DNA of 19,486 nucleotides from an uncultured Lachnospiraceae bacterium (GTDB lineage Bacteria > Bacillota > Clostridia > Lachnospirales > Lachnospiraceae): positions 1-19,486 of the forward strand of contig CAMNQN010000035.1 of the NCBI GenBank assembly GCA_946549155.1. The letters are read 5' to 3'. The position numbers were made by a program, and so were the translations under genes. Positions 1 through 6,563 of this stretch are shown here, in pieces. Each line of letters begins with the position of its first letter. The stretch's first letter is position 1. The notes under the pieces were generated by a model. That model was not told the origin of the DNA. It saw nothing but the letters and a program-made list of their open reading frames with translations, and made no database searches.

Positions 1-105
1 CCGGCTGCATCTTAGATTTTCTTGGTATCCGGAGTTATTTTCCAGATGCCTGTGGTCCTGCGCGCCCGCCTCTTCCTGCGTCCTCTAAATTAACAAAACA
101 CAAAG
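1..105 (-). repeat. Diverged, truncated copy of dispersed hairpin repeat
   Basis: The reverse complement of this stretch aligns with the repeats at 16298-16442 and 19368-19486. It shares the end CTTTGTGTTT, then a TTAATT block, GGACGCAGGAA, a GGCGGGC-like block, TCTGGAAAA, CTCCGGATAC and AGCCG, in the same order. It is clearly more diverged from those two than they are from each other. The copy is cut off by the window start, so its second arm is missing. The outer edge is at about position 105, possibly 108, because GTTC also precedes CTTTG in the other copies. Confidence 0.75.
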
Positions 106-327
106 AACATTCACCTGAACAGTAACCTGCATCACCGGAGGATGCCACGCTAAAATGTTCAGGGGATCTCTTACAAAAACGTAAGGTTTACGGCAGAAAA
201 TGTAAGCGGATTCGATGGAAGCCCGGAAAGCCTCTTTGATATAATTCCGGATAGAACGGCGGAGGCCTGCCGGACTGGAAGGGAAATGTGTGTGTCAGGT
301 TACAGAGGGGATTTAGAGGGCGGTAAA
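106..327. other. Upstream region of first operon with nested stem-loop
   Basis: No convincing coding sequence is seen. A nested structure is visible. CCTGAACA at 114-121 pairs with TGTTCAGG at 156-163, and GCATC at 129-133 pairs with GATGC at 141-145 inside it. A small hairpin CGTAA/TTACG lies at 180-192. No clear T-run follows, so a plain intrinsic terminator is not supported on the + strand. The rest is the promoter at 237-245 and the leader of the first operon. Confidence 0.45.
237..245 (+). promoter_or_regulatory. Extended -10 promoter for the envelope operon
   Basis: TGATATAAT is a consensus extended -10 (TG at 237-238, TATAAT at 240-245). No good -35 is present at the 17-base distance, which is usual for extended -10 promoters. 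Transcription would start near 252 and give a leader of about 75 bases before the gene at 328. Confidence 0.5.
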
Positions 328-1008
328 ATGGAAAGAATAGGGAATAGAGTATCTTTGATTTTAATTTTCTTTGTCATGAGTATGGCGGGATGGCTGTGGG
401 AAGTGGTGCTCTATCTGATTGACAGAGGGGAATGGGTGAACCGGGGTTTTTTGCATGGGCCCTGGCTGCCGGTTTACGGGGCCGGAAGCGTGATGATTTT
501 AGTGCTGCTCCGGGGACTGAAGAAGAAGCGGGCGGTGGAATTCGTGGCCATTGTTTTTCTGTGCGGCGTGGTGGAATACAGCGTGTCCTGGGGGCTGGAG
601 CTGATTTATGGAAAGCGATGGTGGGATTACAGCGGCTGGTTTTTAAATCTCAATGGACGCATCTGTGTGGAGGGGCTGCTGGCCTTCGGAGTAGGCGGCA
701 TGATACTGGTGTACGGCTTCGTGCCGATTCTTGAGAGAATGCTTCGGCGTATTCCGCAGAAGCTTCTGGTTTTGCTGTGCCTGGTGCTGACGCTGTTGTT
801 TGGGGTGGATCTGATCTGCTCCGTCCCAAAGCCCAATGCGGGGCGGGGGATTACGGCGGCTGCAAAGAAGGAGACGGTAAGGGAGGGCGGCGGAATTTTT
901 AAGATGGGAGGAAATGCTTATGCTGGCGTTATACCTGGCTCCGATTTATCTTGTGGTAAATATCTGGCTGTGGTTTCGCATCCGCAGGTGGCTGAGTGCG
1001 TGTCATGA
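328..1008 (+). CDS. CmpB-type (PF06541-like) membrane protein
   Basis: This 226-residue integral membrane protein carries the hallmarks of the family named putative ABC-transporter type IV / CmpB: a first helix with GWLWEVVLY (21-29), NRGFLHGPWLPVYGAG (38-53), a central helix with EYSVSWGLE (83-91), and WDYS then NLNGRICVEG (99-116). About five membrane segments fall between residues 8 and 165. The family's function is poorly defined and true transport is not shown. The start at 328 is preferred over an ATG at 286 because AGAGGGCGG sits about 5 bases before it and the protein then begins right before the first helix. The last ~60 residues are not membrane-like, and the reading frame overlaps the next gene by 89 bases, which is unusual. 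It is first in an operon with a phosphoesterase and a glycosyltransferase. Confidence 0.8.
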   Translation: MERIGNRVSLILIFFVMSMAGWLWEVVLYLIDRGEWVNRGFLHGPWLPVYGAGSVMILVLLRGLKKKRAVEFVAIVFLCGVVEYSVSWGLELIYGKRWWDYSGWFLNLNGRICVEGLLAFGVGGMILVYGFVPILERMLRRIPQKLLVLLCLVLTLLFGVDLICSVPKPNAGRGITAAAKKETVREGGGIFKMGGNAYAGVIPGSDLSCGKYLAVVSHPQVAECVS

Positions 1009-2215
1009 GGTCTTTAAACGGAGAGGAGGGCAGGCGGCGGTGAGCCTGGCGTACCTGTTTCTGGCGGTTTCCCCGCTTCTTGCCTCCATCGCGGCGCCGG
1101 GAGAGGGCAGGCGGTTTTTGAAGCTGATAGAAAACCGGTGGCTGGGAGTGCTGCTTTATCTGGTGCTGGTGGTATTGACTGCGGATGGGGTACGGCTGTT
1201 GTGCTTTTTTGGGAAGAAAAGTTTTGGGAGCGCTGCGGGAAAAAGAACGGGTGCTTCTGCATTAAAGGAGTGGGGCAGGATTCCGGAAAAACGGGATGCG
1301 GATAGAAAACGCCGTATTCTGACCGGCGGTATCTGCGGGGCGGCGGTGGGAGCACTGAGCCTGTGGGGCATGTACAATGCGGGGGTTATCCGTGTCACCC
1401 CCTATGAGATTGCGGTGGATAAAAACGCCGGGGAGCTGGATTCCCTGCATGTGGTTCTGGCGGCGGATCTGCACCTGGGGTACAGCACCCGGAGCGCCCG
1501 GATGAAACGTATGGTGGAAAAAATAAATGAGCAGAAAGCGGATATTGTGGTGATTGCGGGGGATATTTTTGATAATGAGTATGAGGCGCTGGAAAATCCG
1601 GAGGAATTGGCGGAGATTCTCAGAGGTATCCGGTCGAAATACGGCGTTTATGCCTGCTATGGAAATCATGATGTGGAGGAAACGCTTCTGGTGGGCTTTC
1701 CCTTTGCAGACGGGAGGAAGAAGGAGAGCAGCCTGCGGATGGATGAATTCCTGGAGCGGGCCAATATCCGGCTTTTGAAGGAGGAGGCAGTGCTGATTGG
1801 CGGCAGCGTGTATCTGTACGGGCGGCCGGACGCGGCCCGGCCAGGGCGGAATGTGACTGTGAGAAAAACTGCGGGGGAACTGATGGAGGGGTTGGATTCG
1901 GGAAAGCCGGTGATTGTGCTGGACCACGAGCCGAAAGAATTTCAGGAGCTGGCCGACGCCGGTGTGGATGTGGATTTGTGCGGCCACACCCATGACGGCC
2001 AGACGTTTCCGGCGAATCTGATTACCGCAGGGCTGTGGGAAAATTCTTATGGATATATGGAGAAGGACGGCATGGATACAATTGTAACATCGGGGGTGGG
2101 TGTGTTCGGGCCCGATATGCGGGTGGGGACCCGGGCGGAGATCTGCTCTATCCAGATACAGTTTGGGCAGGCGGGGATATCCCGCGGGGAAGGAGAGAGG
2201 CGGGATGAGGCTTGA
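920..2215 (+). CDS. Membrane-anchored metallophosphoesterase (YkuE/YaeI-like)
   Basis: The 431-residue protein has an N-terminal membrane part with about three helices (residues 1-18, 40-58, 74-95) and a fourth at about 135-152. A calcineurin-type phosphoesterase domain (about 176-415) follows. The two-metal site is complete: DLH (D183, H185), GDIFD (D215), GNHD (N249, H250), DHEP (H336) and GHTH (H356, H358). Related membrane enzymes act on phosphodiester or pyrophosphate bonds of lipid-linked substrates at the envelope, but the substrate here cannot be read from sequence. The start at 920 is chosen because GGGAGG (906-911) is 8 bases upstream; the ATG at 914 would be only 2 bases from it. 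The gene overlaps both its upstream neighbour (89 bases) and the downstream small gene (11 bases), so translation is probably coupled. Confidence 0.87.
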   Translation: MLALYLAPIYLVVNIWLWFRIRRWLSACHEVFKRRGGQAAVSLAYLFLAVSPLLASIAAPGEGRRFLKLIENRWLGVLLYLVLVVLTADGVRLLCFFGKKSFGSAAGKRTGASALKEWGRIPEKRDADRKRRILTGGICGAAVGALSLWGMYNAGVIRVTPYEIAVDKNAGELDSLHVVLAADLHLGYSTRSARMKRMVEKINEQKADIVVIAGDIFDNEYEALENPEELAEILRGIRSKYGVYACYGNHDVEETLLVGFPFADGRKKESSLRMDEFLERANIRLLKEEAVLIGGSVYLYGRPDAARPGRNVTVRKTAGELMEGLDSGKPVIVLDHEPKEFQELADAGVDVDLCGHTHDGQTFPANLITAGLWENSYGYMEKDGMDTIVTSGVGVFGPDMRVGTRAEICSIQIQFGQAGISRGEGERRDEA

Positions 2216-2357
2216 AGTTCTAAGAAGGGGCATGAAAAAGGCGGCGGTGTTCCTACTGGCAGCAATCTTCTGCATTTTGCTGCTTCCCTTTTGTATATTA
2301 TCCGCGGGGCTGCGCATGATCCGTTTGTTTTTCTCTGATATAGCCGGGGGACGGTGA
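2205..2357 (+). CDS. Small single-pass membrane peptide (50 aa)
   Basis: The start overlaps the phosphoesterase stop by 11 bases and is preceded by AAGGAG (2190-2195) plus GAGAGG. The 50-residue product has a basic N-terminus (MRLEVLRRGMKK), one strongly hydrophobic helix from about residue 13 to 30, and a short tail ending DIAGGR. No family is recognised. An internal ATG at 2232 would give a 41-residue version but has a poorly spaced ribosome site. Its position between the phosphoesterase and the glycosyltransferase, with 48 bases to the next gene, suggests an accessory peptide of that envelope operon. It could also be non-functional. Confidence 0.55.
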   Translation: MRLEVLRRGMKKAAVFLLAAIFCILLLPFCILSAGLRMIRLFFSDIAGGR

Positions 2358-2405
2358 CGCAGCGCAGTCCCCGCCCCACAGGAGAAGTAAGGAGGACGTA
2401 TAAAT

Positions 2406-3128
2406 ATGAAGCGAATAGTTCATCACATTTCCAAATGGCTCTCCCGCCTGATTGCGGCGCTGCTGCTGCTTCTTTTGCTGGCGGGCAATTACTACTGCTT
2501 CCGGGGATACCAGATGTATCGGGATGCGGTGGAGGAGAAAAGCCTGGAGGAGCGGGTGGAGGAAATCCGCAATATGGAAAACTTTACTGTGTATTCGGAC
2601 CTGCCGGAATTTTACCGGAAGGCCGTTCTATCCGTGGAGGATCACCGTTTTGAGTCCCATCGGGGGATTGACCTGCTGGCCATTGCCCGGGCGGCCTGGA
2701 CAGATATCAGGACCCTGTCCTTTCGGGAGGGCGGGAGCACGATTACCCAGCAGCTGGCAAAAAATATGCTGTTTACCCAGGAAAAGCGGATGGAACGGAA
2801 GGCAGCGGAGATTTTTGCCGCCCTGGAGCTTGAGAAACGATACACCAAGGAAGAAATTTTTGAATTGTATGTAAACTCTATTTATTTTGGCAGCGGCTAT
2901 TATGGCATCTATCAGGCGGCTATGGGTTATTTTGGAAAAACACCGCCGGAGCTGAAGGAATATGAGTGCGTCCTGCTGGCAGGCGTGCCCGGCGCTCCCT
3001 CCGTCTATTCCCCGGATGTCAGCAGGGAGCTGGCTACGAAGCGGGTGGCACAGGTGCTGGACAGCATGGTGGAGCACAAACTCCTTACCCGGGCCAGGGC
3101 GGATGAAATTGTCTCCCCCGCTCCGTGA
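2406..3128 (+). CDS. Monofunctional GT51 peptidoglycan glycosyltransferase
   Basis: The 240-residue protein has one N-terminal membrane anchor (about residues 13-33) and a GT51 transglycosylase domain without any penicillin-binding transpeptidase part. It would polymerise lipid II into glycan strands outside the membrane. Motif 1 is EDHRFESHRG (78-87) with catalytic E78. Motif 2 is GGSTITQQLAKN (109-120). Motif 3 starts near ERKAAE (130-135), with E135 the probable second catalytic acid. KEEIFELYVN (148-157) and YFGSGYYGI (160-168) follow. Length fits the monofunctional (MtgA/SgtB-like) class. AAGGAGG lies about 10 bases before the start. It closes the operon that begins at 328; no terminator was found directly after it, before the promoter at 3173. 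Confidence 0.9.
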   Translation: MKRIVHHISKWLSRLIAALLLLLLLAGNYYCFRGYQMYRDAVEEKSLEERVEEIRNMENFTVYSDLPEFYRKAVLSVEDHRFESHRGIDLLAIARAAWTDIRTLSFREGGSTITQQLAKNMLFTQEKRMERKAAEIFAALELEKRYTKEEIFELYVNSIYFGSGYYGIYQAAMGYFGKTPPELKEYECVLLAGVPGAPSVYSPDVSRELATKRVAQVLDSMVEHKLLTRARADEIVSPAP

Positions 3129-3172
3129 AAATTTAGTGGGTTTTGCGAAAAAAATGTGTAAAAAAGTACGGC

Positions 3173-3187
3173 GGAATGTATTATAAT
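3173..3187 (+). promoter_or_regulatory. Promoter of two-component operon, TATAAT with shared upstream motif
   Basis: GGAATGTATTATAAT contains a perfect -10 (3182-3187) but no recognisable -35 at 17 bases. The same 15-base string with one change occurs at 5393-5407, before the six-gene operon. The absence of a -35 together with a shared motif suggests activator dependence or common regulation. Confidence 0.5.
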
Positions 3188-3226
3188 GGAACAGACAAAC
3201 ATCAATAATCGAAAAGACAGTGTTGA

Positions 3227-3261
3227 AAGGCATGTAATCCCAGGGTTAGATGCCTTCTTTT
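3227..3261 (+). terminator. Terminator-like hairpin in leader of two-component operon
   Basis: AAGGCAT (3227-3233) pairs with ATGCCTT (3250-3256). Inside, after a G/G mismatch, TAATC (3235-3239) pairs with GGTTA (3244-3248, one T-G pair), with loop CCAG. CTTTT follows. It sits about 35 bases after the predicted transcription start and about 45 bases before the regulator start. It may act as an attenuator, or as the terminator of the upstream operon. Confidence 0.55.
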
Positions 3262-3303
3262 GCGGCCTGCGCGCAGAAAAAAGTATGGGGCGGGAAAAAT
3301 ACT

Positions 3304-4044
3304 ATGATAAGGATAGCGGCGTGTGACGATAAAAAGGAGAATCTGGACGAGCTGTGCGGATATCTGGAGCTATATTTTAAGGAGAACGGGAAGGAGGAGG
3401 CGGAGATTTGCCGTTTCCAGGAGGGGAAGGCTCTTTTGGCGGCCATCGAAATTCTGCCTTTTGATGTGTACTTTCTGGATGTTCTTATGCCGGATCTGAA
3501 TGGTTTGGATATAGGCCGGAGGATCCGGCGGGAGGATCAGCGGGCGATGATTGTGTACATCACCGTATCCCGGGAATTTGCCTTCGAGGCCTTCGGCGTC
3601 CGGGCGTTCCATTACCTGGAGAAGCCGGTGAAGCGGGAGGAGCTGTTTGATATTCTGGAAGCCCTGACGAATCGAGGGAATCACAGGAGCTTGGAAAAGA
3701 TCAGTATCCGCACCCGAAATGGACAGGTAAGTATCAGCTTACCGGATATTATGTATGTGGAGAATATTTCCCGCTGCTCGGTGTATATGCTGAGCAACGG
3801 GCGGCAGGTGTCCAGCCTTTGCAACAGGAGCTCCTTTGAGGAGAGCGTGGGGCTGATCTGCCAGCACCCGGAATTTGTACAGCCGCACAAGTCTTATTTT
3901 GTGAATATGAATTATATCCAGGCGTTGGAGGCGAAGAATCTGACCTTGGATAATGGAATGCAGATTGCCATCAGCCGGAAACGGATGGCGGAGACCAAAC
4001 GGGCCTATCTTGAATTTCTGGTGAAGGGAGGCTCTGTGGAGTGA
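3304..4044 (+). CDS. LytTR-family response regulator
   Basis: This 246-residue regulator has a receiver domain (1-120) and a LytTR DNA-binding domain (about 133-240). Receiver residues are present: the acidic pair D8-D9, the phospho-acceptor D59 in FLDVLMPD, and the lysine K107 in LEKPV. The LytTR part shows IMYVENISRCSVYM (149-162) and HKSYFVNMNYI (195-205), typical of AgrA/VirR/LytR regulators. Such proteins bind paired direct repeats near promoters. The start at 3304 places the usual hydrophobic strand IRIAACDD at the N-terminus; an upstream ATG at 3250 lies inside the leader hairpin and is rejected. The gene overlaps the kinase by 4 bases (GTGA), so the two are translationally coupled. 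Confidence 0.92.
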   Translation: MIRIAACDDKKENLDELCGYLELYFKENGKEEAEICRFQEGKALLAAIEILPFDVYFLDVLMPDLNGLDIGRRIRREDQRAMIVYITVSREFAFEAFGVRAFHYLEKPVKREELFDILEALTNRGNHRSLEKISIRTRNGQVSISLPDIMYVENISRCSVYMLSNGRQVSSLCNRSSFEESVGLICQHPEFVQPHKSYFVNMNYIQALEAKNLTLDNGMQIAISRKRMAETKRAYLEFLVKGGSVE

Positions 4045-5354
4045 TTCAGAAGCTGATGTTTGGGCAGTTTCGCATTGCCATACTGTATATTTTGATTTTT
4101 CTTGGATTTTTTCTGCCCTCCAGATATGAGAGGAGAAAGACCATCCTTATTTTGGCGGGTTGTTTTCTTTTCACCGGAGCTATGGATTATCGGTATCTGA
4201 TTGAAAAACAGAACGGAAGGATCTCCGCGGTCTTTACGCTGGCGGAGATTGTGGTCTTACAGAGCACCCCATTTATAATAGGCAAGTATCGGGATTTTCG
4301 CGCCATGTTTGTGGGCTTTTCCGCGGCCACCTATGTGCTGGGCGGATGTGTGGTCAGTTCTGTGCTTTACATTGCGGGGGCCGGGGTGATGGCAAGCCTG
4401 CTTTGTCAGACGGTTTTTCAGACGGCGCTGCTGGGGCTGTTAGTTTGGAAAATCCGGGACGGTTTTTTAGGCAGTCAGGAGAGCGGGGAACTGCAGTGGG
4501 GGAAGCTTTGCCTGATTCCCGCCATGTTTTATGCCGCGGTACATACCGTTTCTATGTGGCCCTCCAATATTTATGAGATTCCCAGCAATCTGGTGGGGGT
4601 ATTGTGCATCGTGGGTATCATGATCATTTCCTATATTATGCTCTTTGAAATTTTTGAGCGGAACCGGAGGGACGGAGAGCTGCGGCGGGGGATGGAGTAT
4701 CTGGAAAATTATGCCAGCCGCCTAAAGCATGAGGCGGACGCGGTTTGGGAGAAGGAGCAGGAGATGGCGGTGATGCGTCATGACCTGCGGCATTACAGCA
4801 TTTTGGTTAATTCTTACCTGGAGGAGGGAAAGAAACAGGAGATCCGGGCGCTTTTGCAGGAGATGGACGAGCATATTGGCAGAACTAGGACCGTGCGCTA
4901 CTGTGAGAACCTGGCGGTGAATGGTATCCTGAATTACTGCGCCAGACAGGCGGAAGAGAAGGGAATCGCCTTCCAGGGAGAGACGGAGATTCCGCAGAGA
5001 ATGGGGCTGAACGAGTTTGAATTTGCTACGGTGGTGTCGAACCTTCTGGAAAACGCGGTGAACGCCGCCGATCTGGTGGAAGAACCGGGACGGCGGTTTG
5101 TCCGCATTTCCGCCCGGGGCATAAAGGAAAAGCTGATTTTGGAAATTTCCAACGGCTGTGTGAAGGAGCCGGAGTTGTCGAAGCTTACGGGATACCCTCT
5201 GTCGGAGGGGGGAGCGCGCCATGGCTACGGCATGAAGAGTGTGCGGGCTTTTGTGGAGAAAAACGGGGCCATGTTTGATTTTAACGTGGAGAAGGGCATC
5301 TTTTATGTGAGGATGCTGGTAAATATAGGAGAGAGGGGCAGCCGTGAAATATAG
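4041..5354 (+). CDS. AgrC-like GHKL sensor histidine kinase
   Basis: The 437-residue kinase starts at a GTG whose first bases overlap the regulator stop. AGGGAGG (4025-4031) lies 9 bases upstream, whereas the next ATG at 4056 would be 24 bases away. About six membrane helices occupy residues 10-205 with short loops and no large external domain, as in AgrC/ComD-type sensors that detect peptides or membrane state. A coiled linker (about 206-245) leads to the H-box RHDLRHYSILVNSYL (246-260) with H247. The N-box is NLLENAVNAA (334-343) and the G-box is HGYGMKSV (394-401). The partner is the LytTR regulator at 3304. The signal is unknown; no AgrD-like peptide gene was recognised nearby. Confidence 0.9.
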   Translation: MIQKLMFGQFRIAILYILIFLGFFLPSRYERRKTILILAGCFLFTGAMDYRYLIEKQNGRISAVFTLAEIVVLQSTPFIIGKYRDFRAMFVGFSAATYVLGGCVVSSVLYIAGAGVMASLLCQTVFQTALLGLLVWKIRDGFLGSQESGELQWGKLCLIPAMFYAAVHTVSMWPSNIYEIPSNLVGVLCIVGIMIISYIMLFEIFERNRRDGELRRGMEYLENYASRLKHEADAVWEKEQEMAVMRHDLRHYSILVNSYLEEGKKQEIRALLQEMDEHIGRTRTVRYCENLAVNGILNYCARQAEEKGIAFQGETEIPQRMGLNEFEFATVVSNLLENAVNAADLVEEPGRRFVRISARGIKEKLILEISNGCVKEPELSKLTGYPLSEGGARHGYGMKSVRAFVEKNGAMFDFNVEKGIFYVRMLVNIGERGSREI

Positions 5355-5364
5355 GCTGCCTTTT
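5337..5364 (+). terminator. Intrinsic terminator overlapping kinase stop
   Basis: GGCAGCC (5337-5343) pairs with GGCTGCC (5354-5360) over a 10-base loop and is followed by TTTT. The stem begins inside the last kinase codons. The short T-run makes partial read-through into the next block possible. Confidence 0.6.
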
Positions 5365-5392
5365 GTGAAGAACCAGAAAAAGAAATGATAGG

Positions 5393-5407
5393 GGAATGTT
5401 TTATAAT
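5393..5407 (+). promoter_or_regulatory. Promoter of six-gene envelope block, twin of the one at 3173
   Basis: GGAATGTTTTATAAT differs at one base from the string at 3173-3187. It has a perfect -10 at 5402-5407 and again no recognisable -35. Predicted transcription start is near 5414. Confidence 0.5.
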
Positions 5408-5410
5408 TAC

Positions 5411-5441
5411 ATGGTAAAATGTGTCGCATTTTCCATTTTTT
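5411..5441 (+). terminator. Terminator-like hairpin immediately after the promoter
   Basis: ATGG and AAAATG (5411-5421, one bulged T at 5415) pair with CATTTT and CCAT (5427-5436) over the loop TGTCG. Five T residues follow. It starts within a few bases of the predicted transcription start, so it could abort early transcripts, or be a second terminator for the kinase operon. Confidence 0.55.
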
Positions 5442-5498
5442 CCAAATAATGGCGAAATGAGACAGGAAAAAGGAAAGAAAAAAGGAAGGGGAAACTGT

Positions 5499-6551
5499 AT
5501 GAAAAAAATAATGCAAAAATGGGCGGCGTTTCTGCTGGCTCTGACACTGATGGCTGCCTGTGTGCCGGACGGGACGGCACAGGCTGCCTCCTATGTAAAT
5601 TTCGCGTCGGGACAGACGCTGATTGTGACGGCTCCCGACGGAGTGAATCTGCACCGCACGCCGCTGGCTTCGGCTGAGAATCGGCTGACGACGCTGGGAC
5701 GGGGGAATCACTTGACGGTGGATCAGGTAAATTACCAGACCGGATGGATGAAGGTGACCTGCGGCGGCCATACCGGATGGGTGCTGGGGTCAGAAGGATG
5801 GTTTGACGTGTACAACGCGGCGCCCGTCCTGTATTCTTACTCCGGGGATATGCAGGCCAGAGTATTGGCCAGCGCCTTAAACGTGCACAGGACGCCGGTG
5901 AAGCTAAACAGCAATATTATAGACGACCTGTACAAGGGCCAGATTGTGGATGCCCTGGGCTACACCAACACAGGCTGGACGAAGGTACGCTATTATCGGG
6001 GCGGTACCCAGATCCAGGGCTATGTTTCCTCTGCCTGGGTGGATGTGGCCAGGAAGAAGACCACCGAAAGCCTGGAAAAATTTACGACTATTTCCGGCTA
6101 CAGCGCAGCGGTGAAGAGCAGCTGCTCTGCGTTAAATGTCCATTGCTCCCCCAGTGTCTCGGCGGACGTGATTGCGGATATCTATTCCGGCGATGTGGTG
6201 AACATTCTGGCCCAGTCCAAGACCTGGTACCGCATTTCTCTGAATGTGGGCGGACAGATGCGCACAGGGTATATTTACCGTTCCTACACCAACAAGAAGG
6301 ATGCCATGGCAAACCTGCGCCTTTCCGCCTCCTCCAAGACCCTGAAGAAATCCAAGAAGTACCACATTCTGGTGCGGGGCAACACAGGCATGAGCCTGAA
6401 AACCACCTGGAAATCCAGCAATAAGAAGGTGGCTTCTGTGAGCAGTAAGGGGTATGTCACCGCCAAGAAGAAGGGGACGGCCAAGATTACCGCCACGATT
6501 AAGGTGGGAACCAGAACGAAGAAGCTGACCTGTAAGATCAAAGTAAAATAG
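5499..6551 (+). CDS. Exported protein with three SH3b domains and Ig-like (Big2) C-terminus
   Basis: The 350-residue protein starts at MKKIMQKW with AAGGAAGGGG just upstream; the ATG at 5421 lies in the leader hairpin and is rejected. The signal peptide spans about residues 1-30. Cleavage could be after the AQA at 27-29, or C21 in TLMAAC could be an imperfect lipobox. Three bacterial SH3-like units follow (about 43-105, 120-183, 204-262), each with a VNLHRTP / LNVHRTP / LNVHCSP start and a WxxV or GY.. end. The C-terminal 272-350 resembles a Big2 Ig-like fold (TTWKSSNKKVASVSSKGYVT) and is rich in lysine. Such domains bind cell wall or peptides. No catalytic domain is present, so a wall-associated binding or scaffold role is inferred. 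Confidence 0.82.
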   Translation: MKKIMQKWAAFLLALTLMAACVPDGTAQAASYVNFASGQTLIVTAPDGVNLHRTPLASAENRLTTLGRGNHLTVDQVNYQTGWMKVTCGGHTGWVLGSEGWFDVYNAAPVLYSYSGDMQARVLASALNVHRTPVKLNSNIIDDLYKGQIVDALGYTNTGWTKVRYYRGGTQIQGYVSSAWVDVARKKTTESLEKFTTISGYSAAVKSSCSALNVHCSPSVSADVIADIYSGDVVNILAQSKTWYRISLNVGGQMRTGYIYRSYTNKKDAMANLRLSASSKTLKKSKKYHILVRGNTGMSLKTTWKSSNKKVASVSSKGYVTAKKKGTAKITATIKVGTRTKKLTCKIKVK

Positions 6552-6563
6552 GGGGAATAGGAA

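Noticed and set aside
1262..2317. Long open frame of 351 codons on the - strand
   Set aside because: It lies antisense to the phosphoesterase, whose full metal-binding motif set is intact. The translation is low in complexity with many His, Pro and Arg, as expected of a shadow frame in GC-rich DNA.
3250..3303. Upstream ATG start for the response regulator
   Set aside because: It lies inside the leader hairpin, has no ribosome site, and adds 18 residues before the conserved first strand of the receiver domain.
4722..5771. Open frame of 349 codons on the - strand across the kinase end and the next promoter
   Set aside because: It is antisense to the catalytic domain of the histidine kinase, crosses two terminators, and shows no domain or ribosome site.
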